64,000 nt of DNA, taken from Globomyces pollinis-pini. Its lineage: Eukaryota > Chytridiomycota > Chytridiomycetes > Rhizophydiales > Globomycetaceae. A program made the translations under genes and the position numbers. This document shows positions 57,761 to 64,000 of the stretch, piece by piece. How positions within the stretch are numbered: the first letter of the stretch is position 1; the number at the start of each line of letters is the position of its first letter. Below the pieces are notes generated by a model. The model worked only from the letters and a program-made list of their open reading frames with translations. It was not told the origin of the DNA and searched no databases. The DNA lies in assembly GCA_025399215.1 (NCBI GenBank), contig MU621129.1, forward strand, positions 1 to 64,000, given 5' to 3'.

Positions 57761-58523
57761 ATGTCTCTACAACCTGAAAATTCAATTGACGAAGAAGGCT
57801 TCTCTTGGCCTTCGATTGGAGCTTCGGAAAGATTAAACGAAACTGAAGAGCAATCTCAGTTACGAATTGACAAAATTGCTGAACATGTTAAAGGAATTTT
57901 GGAAGCTCTAGGTGAAGATCCAGAAAGAGAGGGCATCAAGAAAACTCCAGTACGATACGCAAAGGCATTAATGTTCCTAACAAGAGGCTACGAAAAGCAA
58001 TTACAAACTGTTGTCAATGATGCCGTTTTTGAAGAATTTCATGATGAAATGGTGATGGTGAAGAATATTCCAGTACACTCTCTATGTGAGCATCATCTAG
58101 TACCAATTGTAAAAGTATGTTGTCATTGATTTTTAGATTGGAACTGTATTTATCTACCCAAGCGTTAATGTTTAGATGACCATTGCTTATATTCCCAACA
58201 AAGATGTGATTGGTTTAAGTAAATTGGCTAGAATTGCAGATATGTTCTCACAGAGATTGCAAGTGCAAGAAAGGTTAACTAAACAAGTTGCAACAGCTTT
58301 GATGGCAATCCTTAAACCACGAGGAGTTGCTGTTACAATGGAAGCATCGTATTGATTTTATCATACTAAATCTAGTCATATGTGTATGGTTATGCGAGGA
58401 GTGCAAAAGACAGGATCAACCACCGTAACAAGTTGTATGCTTGGAATATTTCGAACTAATCCCAAGACTCGTGAGGAGTTTTTACAAGTAATTTTTACTA
58501 GTACTAAAAGAATAGCTGTCTAA
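57761..58523 (+). CDS. FOL2: GTP cyclohydrolase I
   Basis: Makes dihydroneopterin triphosphate from GTP, the first step to folate or biopterin. It has [69 protein letters not shown] and [19 protein letters not shown]; zinc ligands C, H and C are all kept. Between HHLVPI and MTIAYIP the family has a three-residue segment with a conserved Gly. Here it is supplied by a 9-nt microexon (58137-58145, Ile-Gly-Thr) between introns of 28 nt (58109-58136) and 30 nt (58146-58175). A simpler single-intron model gives a protein two residues short at a conserved site. Another intron of 27 nt splits EAS-HMCM. Confidence 0.93.
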
Positions 58524-58703
58524 ATGATTTTTTTATGTAACATCATCAATGGATTAATAAATTAATTTCTCTGATCACCCGAATCCATTTCACATTTCTA
58601 TTAAATTTTTCAATGATTCTGACACCAAATTGTTTTGTCATCATTCATAGTCACATGGCTTTAGATTCCAATTTTTTGTCGCTTTTCATCTTTAGATCCA
58701 ATT

Positions 58704-59211
58704 ATGACTGCAAAACCAAAACTTAGTGAATATTTACCAAATACTAAAAAACAAAAACCTACAAATTCTTCCCTTCTTTTCCCAGAATTACAACAGGATT
58801 TATCTAAAAATTTGGATTTAGTTGGAAATGTAAAGGGATTAGTAATTGTTGTCATCCTTAAAAATGGCCAGAAAGTAGAAGAATGGTTTGATCACTATGT
58901 CACTAATATAAAGGTTTCTTTCCTTCTTTGGTCGTGATAAAGCACCAACTATTAGTCAAGAAAGACCTCAAATGACTAAATCAACCAAAGGTGCACCAGT
59001 GGCCATTATTCAATTAGAAGATCGTGATCTTTTGAAATTTATTACAGGTGGTTTACCAGGTTTAAAGGCTTTGAATGAAGGAAGAATCAAAATTGTTGGA
59101 GACCTCACTTTTGCATCGGAATTGGAATCAGTATTTAACAATGCTGGTGGTGTAGAAAAGGTTAAGGAATACTTAAAGAAGGCTAAACTGGCATTGTCTT
59201 CCAAATTGTGA
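58704..59211 (+). CDS. SCP2 sterol-carrier domain protein
   Basis: About 160 residues forming one SCP2 domain: VGNVKGLVIVVILKNGQKVE, EEW-FLSFFGRDKAPTISQERP, APVAIIQLEDRDLLKFITGG and IKIVGDLTFASELESVF. SCP2 domains bind lipids in a hydrophobic tunnel. A 28-nt intron at 58886-58913 (GTTTGA...ATAAAG) splits the Trp codon; without it the frame appears broken. The donor is GTTTGA, a departure from the usual GTA. No peroxisome signal is obvious at the end (ALSSKL resembles a weak PTS1, SKL being the classic form, so peroxisomal import is actually plausible). First ATG is used. Confidence 0.88.
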
Positions 59212-59288
59212 TTCTATCAAAAATAAATACGCTTTGATCAACTGGTTTTGTATTTCACCACATAAATTGTTTGTACATCACTTTGTAT

Positions 59289-59945
59289 TCAGTATCCATC
59301 AATATCATCAGTATCTACCACCGTATATTCTCGAGGTGATAGGCTTCTCATCTGGGCTGCTAGGTTATCACTCATTGAAATAATCCATCTCACAGTCTGT
59401 GGATAATCCTGGATGATTGCTCTTGAGCGAATACTACATCCAACGAGCAGTCAGACACGAAAAGTAAGGTCTTTGTAGAGTTTGTGTACAAATTGGATGA
59501 TACAATGAGTAGATTTCAGCTGAATTTTTAATTTTTAATTGAAGTGATCCAAATAGTTAAAGTTCAGAAAGATTCGCAATTGTTCCTGGTTTCTTTTGAA
59601 ACTGACTCAATAGATTGAACTCCAAACATTATATCAACCTTCTACATTAAGGAAGTTTAGGTAGTTATTTATAGATGTTACCAATCAATACAGTCTTTTG
59701 TTTGACATGCTTTGGAGTTCTTAAGGCGTCACAACAAAGAATTGTGGGTCCACGTACTAAACAATGAAAACCAACTACATCAACCAATGTAGAGATAAAG
59801 GGCAATAATAAATCGGAACTGGAATTGCATAATATTCTCCAATCAACTTGAACTCTTGATTATATCCTAATTGTTTGATTTTGAAAACTTGAAAGCGGAA
59901 TCGGCGAAAACTACTAACCGCTACCGAGTTCCTAAACTATAAATA
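59289..59945 (-). pseudogene. Coding-like segment, unresolved gene or pseudogene
   Basis: On the minus strand several exon-like stretches appear: SSDLLLPFISTLVDVVGFHC followed by LVRGPTILCCDALRTPKHVK (about 59700-59840), and AEIYSLYHPICTQTLQRPYF joined by a 25-nt intron to S-IRSRAIIQDYPQTVRWII and an end at 59289. They have protein character, but I could not connect them into one frame. The first part vaguely resembles family-16 methyltransferases (LELGSG can be read near 59930), yet the amino half would have to overlap the ABCG gene. A decayed, truncated gene is one reading; a real gene with more introns is another. Confidence 0.35.
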
Positions 59946-59972
59946 GTTCAATCTCGAGGATAGATAAACAGA

Positions 59973-61899
59973 ATGGAAACCAAAGGCGAAACTGTTATTT
60001 CTATGGATGATGGGCAATCAACTCAAGCATCATCTGTGTTTTCATGGTCAGACTTGAATTATTCAGTCAACATTGATCAGAAAACTAAAAAGTACCTTTT
60101 AAAAAACATGAATGGGTGGGTAAAAGCTGGTGAAGTAGTAGCAATCATGGGTGGTTCAGGTAAGTTCTGTACACGAAAATTTATCAATAGGAGCTGGGAA
60201 ATCAACACTGTTAAATACTTTGGCAGGTCGAATTGGACCCGGCGAACTTTCGGGGGAGATTTTAATCAATGGAAAACCTCGATCAAAATCATCATGGAAT
60301 TTAGATTGTGCCTATGTTGAACAAGATGATTTAATGCTTGAAAATTTAACTGTATTTGAAACAATTAGTTATTCAGCTGCCCTCCGAATTCCGTCCAATG
60401 TTGGCCACGAAGAAAAGTTGAAACGTGTGAATACTGTGATATCTCAATTAGGATTGGAAAGTTGTAGAAATACTCGCATTGGTAATGAACTGAAAAAAGG
60501 TGTGTCGGGCGGAGAAAGAAAACGGATTGCCATTGCTATTGAAATGGTCACAAACCCAGAATTACTATTTCTTGATGAAGTAAGATGTCTTATATATAAT
60601 TAACATAAAGCCGACATCAGGTCTTGATTCATTCAACGCATTCAATACTGTTCAAACAATTCAACAACTATCCCAACGAGAAAAAAAGATGGTGATGATG
60701 ACAATCCATCAACCACGTACCGATATTTTAAAGCTATTTGATAAAGTTATTCTATTGAGTCAAGGACAAACCGTATGGTATGGTACTACAGAAGGTAATT
60801 ATACAAGTAACTAAAACTATTTATAGAGGCAATTCAACATTTCAAACAACTTGGGTATGAATTACCAGATCAAACCAACCCAAGTGATTTTTTTATCGAT
60901 ATCATTACCATTGACCAACGTACAGCTGAATCAAGATTAGAATCCACAACTCGAATTAATAACTTTATCAATGAATTCCATAACCATGAAATCAAACAAA
61001 AAATTAATGATTCAAGAAATCTTATTCAAACAAGTACATTAATTCAATGGCCATCATATTGGATTAATGAAGTATTCATCTTGACAAAACGAAGTATACT
61101 GGATTTGATTCGAGACTCATCTACATTGTTGGCCAATTTCGTTCAACCAATCATACTCTCATCCATCATATCAATGATCTATTATCAACTCGATAAAGAT
61201 TATGCTGGTATTCAGAATCGAATGGGTGTATTCTTCTTTTTATCTACCAATATCTCATTCTCAACCATCATGCCTTTGATTAATGTCTTTCCTGAACAAA
61301 AACGGATTATTAAACGCGAACGGTCTTCAGGAACTTATAGACCTTCTTCAGCATTTTTATCCAAATTCGTTTCCTTGTTCCCAGTTCTATTGATATCAAC
61401 TTTGATATTAATCGTTCCCGTTTATTTTCTAGTTGGATTACAAAATTCAAATGTGAAATTTTTGAATTATTTGATCATTTCAATTGTACATCTATTCTCT
61501 TCTTTCAGTTTGGGTTTACTTATTAGCTCTGCTGTACCAAGTACATCGGTAGGACAATTGGTTGGACCTTTGGTTTTAATTCTCATGATGTTATTTGGAG
61601 GATTATTAGTTAATCTAGATGATTTACCTGTATTCTTACGTTGGATTCAATGGATATCTTTAATTTCTTATTCTTACAAAAGTTATTGTCAAAATGAATT
61701 TGATGCTAATATCAAATTTGATTGCGTGGTTGGAAAACCTTGTTTGGATAATGGTACACAAGTTATTAATAGTTATTCTCTTGCTAGCCCTACTTTGTGG
61801 GAATGTGTTGGATTATCGGGTCTCATTGGTCTAGCAATCCTTGTAGTGGCAATCTTTGTATTCTCTCGAACAAGTAGACCACTACTAAGGTTAAAGTAG
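59973..61899 (+). CDS. ABCG-family half-transporter (copy 2)
   Basis: ABC domain first, then six membrane helices. Walker [30 protein letters not shown], signature KGVSGGERKRIAI, Walker B LLFLDE-PTSGLD and H-loop MTIHQPR are present. The membrane part has KRERSSGTYRPSSAFLSKF and a loop with two cysteines (CVVGKPCLDNG). Introns are about 33 nt; one splits Walker A after GSG as in copy 1, another sits between LDE and PTSG. It ends TSRPLLRLK like copy 1 (SSRPVMRLK), so the genes are clear paralogues 25 kb apart. Half-transporters pair, and these two could pair with each other. Confidence 0.92.
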
Positions 61900-62312
61900 T
61901 CAGTTTAATAAAAATGATTGAATTTCGATATTGTATCAATTGCTGATAAACAGTGCCCTAATTCAAAATGTATCAAACATTTACTGTCATTTGAGAGTCA
62001 ATCCTTTCGATTACAATTCGTGAAAAGTTGCCACGTTACAATTCGATTATTGTTGAAAAGTCATAGGAATTACATCTCCAAAACACACAACAAGAAGCAC
62101 TATAAATAATCGATATGGAATACGATTGCGTGATAGACTAAAGAAATTCCTTACTTTAGACGCGTTGGGAATTCCCAAGATCATTCACAATCAAGAATCA
62201 ACAAACTTTCATTTTTAAATGAAAATTATTAAAATAATACATAAATCGATTGAATGAGTTGAACTGTTGATTTATTTGATCTTCCACATCAATCACACTT
62301 ACAAACAAGATG
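61900..62312. other. Intergenic gap between converging genes
   Basis: A 413-bp gap with both neighbours ending in it. It contains only 3' flanks; an open frame at 61918-62109 has no protein character. Confidence 0.35.
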
Positions 62313-62971
62313 TTACTGTTCCTCCTTGTTCAACAATGCAGTTATGCCCAAAAATAGCAGTAAAATTTGTTTGGCCTGAGGATAATCATTTAGAATGATG
62401 GTAAACATTCCCAGGTAAGGAATATGTCCATATACTCTGCCCATAATATCTTCTGGATGAATCCATAATTGACCTTTTCAAAATCAGTATTGTTAATAAA
62501 AACCTCGATTATAAAGTGCTCGATCATCTAGGTTGTTATAATCTCCTTTTGTTAAAATGGATATCTTTCCAGTCTCAGTGCTAAGCATTGAATAAATCTT
62601 TTTAATGAATACTTTTCGTGGATTTCTAGGATTCGATGAACAATTGGAATATCTTGGCCTTTAAGTTTGTAAACTGTTATATCTCCAACCTTTAGTGGTT
62701 CATTCGTCATTGCCAAAAATAATAAATCTCCTCGTTCAAATGCAGGGGTCATACTTTCACTAATAGATCAGATTGAAAGTAACAAGTGAACCTAAGTACA
62801 ACGACGATGGGTGATTCTGTGTTAAAAACTAGAGATGATGCTTTCCAAGCAGCTAAAGCAGATGCTGCAACCATCAAGAAATTCAGAACTTGAAAAAGGA
62901 ACTACAAGACCTTTAATCTCTGATGCTACCGTTACCTGTCTAGGAGATAGAGTAGTAAGAAATCCGAACAT
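62313..62971 (-). CDS. SEC11: Signal peptidase catalytic subunit Sec11
   Basis: Five exons give a standard Sec11 of about 170 residues. It starts [19 protein letters not shown], then one membrane helix and [12 protein letters not shown] with the catalytic Ser. [20 protein letters not shown] has the catalytic His, and [18 protein letters not shown] the Asp residues. The carboxy part ([20 protein letters not shown]) is typical. The usual SGSM at the active serine is SESM here. Sec11 removes signal peptides in the ER. First exon is 36 nt; introns are about 29-34 nt. The start at 62971 was found only by splicing. Confidence 0.92.
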
Positions 62972-63170
62972 GGGTAAAAAAATTGTGAAGAGTAAATTTT
63001 CGGATTTTCAAGTGAAGTGTTCAATGAACAAGAAGGACATCTTGAAAACAAAGGATGAGAGTTATTTAAAAATAAGCAATTAATGAACTAAGATACATAA
63101 GCGAAAATTAATAATGATTGTAAGTATTTATTGTAACGTTCAATATAATCAAACACGGTCACTAATACAT

Positions 63171-63812
63171 TTAATAGAAAAATCCTAAGATCTTTCCACC
63201 AGTCTTCTTACGACGACATTCTTCGTGGTCCTACAATATAAGCCAAAGTTTAAGTAATTACCATGATACCAGCAGAGGTGGTTAAAACAAGGAAACCGAA
63301 TTGACGGGATGGAAGAAGGTTGTTAATCCAAGTTTCAATGTCCTTTTGCTTGACATTGAAACGTGGGGAGATAACACCACATTTGTTCAAACGACCGATC
63401 AATTGGATGACAATCTTTCCAGAACGGTGGTCATCAACGATTTCAAATTCACCAATGTAACCTGAACAATTAGTATTTGCAACAAAAATTGGAATAGTCC
63501 AAGGATTTGAAAGGGAATGTTGTGATTGTTTAAATCTTGTAAATGGAGGAACGAATAAACAAGTTGTAAGACAGCACAATAATATCCCGCATGCTTAAAA
63601 GACAAATATCCATAGATAAAATCCGACAACCGTCCAGTTATACATGCGGAAAGGAAACAAAAGTAAAGATATAACATACCATGTTTTTGCATGACAGAAA
63701 GGAACTTGACGACAACCTTGGAGGAAGGACGAATGAGAACTTGACGTTTACCAGCCTTTTCGGCGTTGACGATGCTCTTAAGACAATCAGCGAGAACGGA
63801 AACACGGCACAT
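63171..63812 (-). CDS. RPS22: Ribosomal protein uS8 (Rps22/S15a)
   Basis: Cytosolic 40S protein of 130 residues from three exons. It reads [98 protein letters not shown] and [19 protein letters not shown]. The family starts MVRxxVL; the Val-Arg order is altered to MCRVSVL here, so an upstream start is conceivable. The second intron is 29 nt, but the first (63462-63679) is 218 nt, far longer than others in the window, and holds an H/ACA-like RNA. Confidence 0.95.
63515..63649 (-). ncRNA. Probable H/ACA box snoRNA in the uS8 intron
   Basis: Inside the 218-nt first intron of uS8, on the coding strand. A first hairpin closes with the exact 7-bp stem CCGCATG (63649-63643) and CATGCGG (63593-63587). 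Two bases later ATATTA (63585-63580) fits the H box ANANNA. A second hairpin closes with TTGTG (63579-63575) and CACAA (63524-63520), with an inner stem CTTGT/ACAAG, followed by ACA three bases before the likely 3' end (ACATTC). Order hairpin-H-hairpin-ACA is the H/ACA layout, and ribosomal protein introns commonly host snoRNAs. The target uridine was not determined. Confidence 0.6.
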
Positions 63813-64000
63813 AACTACAATCGATTAGCATATGGCATAATATGAGTGTCAAATCAAAAGAAAACATCCTGCTTCAATTGAAAGATTCATAATGCCATTC
63901 TCCTGTGCAATACGCTAAGTAAGCGTATATATAACAGGAGAATATAAAAATCATCACCAATCATTCATTCAGTCAAGAGCAACAAAGTGTCATGAACTTA

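Noticed and set aside
58884..58972. Apparent frameshift in the SCP2 gene
   Set aside because: A 28-nt intron at 58886-58913 that splits the Trp codon restores the frame and the expected sequence.
62835..63083. Plus-strand open frame of 82 codons over the sec11 start
   Set aside because: It is antisense to sec11 exons and their introns, which match the family closely.
1..64000. Transposons, CRISPR arrays, prokaryotic operons
   Set aside because: No transposase or reverse transcriptase motif, no spaced repeats, and genes have spliceosomal introns and eukaryotic families throughout.

Overview
The window is nuclear DNA from a compact, AT-rich eukaryotic genome, most likely an early-diverging zoosporic (flagellated) fungus. 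Fungal markers are two Gcn4-type bZIP factors, an Aur1-type inositolphosphorylceramide synthase, Ypk1, a Dbf2/Sid2 kinase, Caf16 and a Dal3-type ureidoglycolate lyase. A complete delta-tubulin gene points to centrioles and a flagellum; Dikarya lack it. A PDE9-type phosphodiesterase and a TMEM209 homologue are also unusual against Dikarya. I cannot place the lineage further; a Rozella-like or other basal group is a guess.

About 38 protein genes lie on both strands with little spacing. Almost all are split by very short introns (about 23-35 nt, GTAnnn...YAG, often with a CTAAY-like branch site). Open frames therefore fragment, and the gene limits here come from splicing by eye against known family sequences.

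Layout. 1-2.3 kb: tandem bZIP pair with an AP-1 site between them. 2.4-9.3 kb: unknown gene, delta-tubulin, Cdt1, eRF3/Sup35. 9.4-14.5 kb: four tandem ceramide synthase (TLC) genes. 15.4-24.1 kb: Caf16, a mucin-like membrane protein, ureidoglycolate lyase, a long hairpin, Ypk1, a disordered protein, NSRP1. 24.1-33.6 kb: Vps15, Dbf2/Sid2 kinase, glycogen synthase. 33.6-44.1 kb: membrane protein, ABCG half-transporter, F-box protein, Dis3, unknown membrane protein. 44.1-53.8 kb: Swi5, RING-H2 ligase, Aur1-like enzyme, 7TM protein, porphobilinogen deaminase, Mrp51-like protein, S9 peptidase, small unknown protein. 53.9-64 kb: PDE9, TMEM209, GTP cyclohydrolase I, SCP2, an unresolved coding segment, a second ABCG transporter, Sec11, and uS8 with a probable intronic H/ACA snoRNA.

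Shared themes: sphingolipid synthesis and control (four ceramide synthases, Aur1-like IPC synthase, Ypk1); signalling kinases (Ypk1, Dbf2/Sid2, Vps15) and cyclic-nucleotide turnover (PDE9 plus a 7TM receptor-like protein); replication and repair (Cdt1, Swi5). No transposon, CRISPR array or tRNA gene was recognised.
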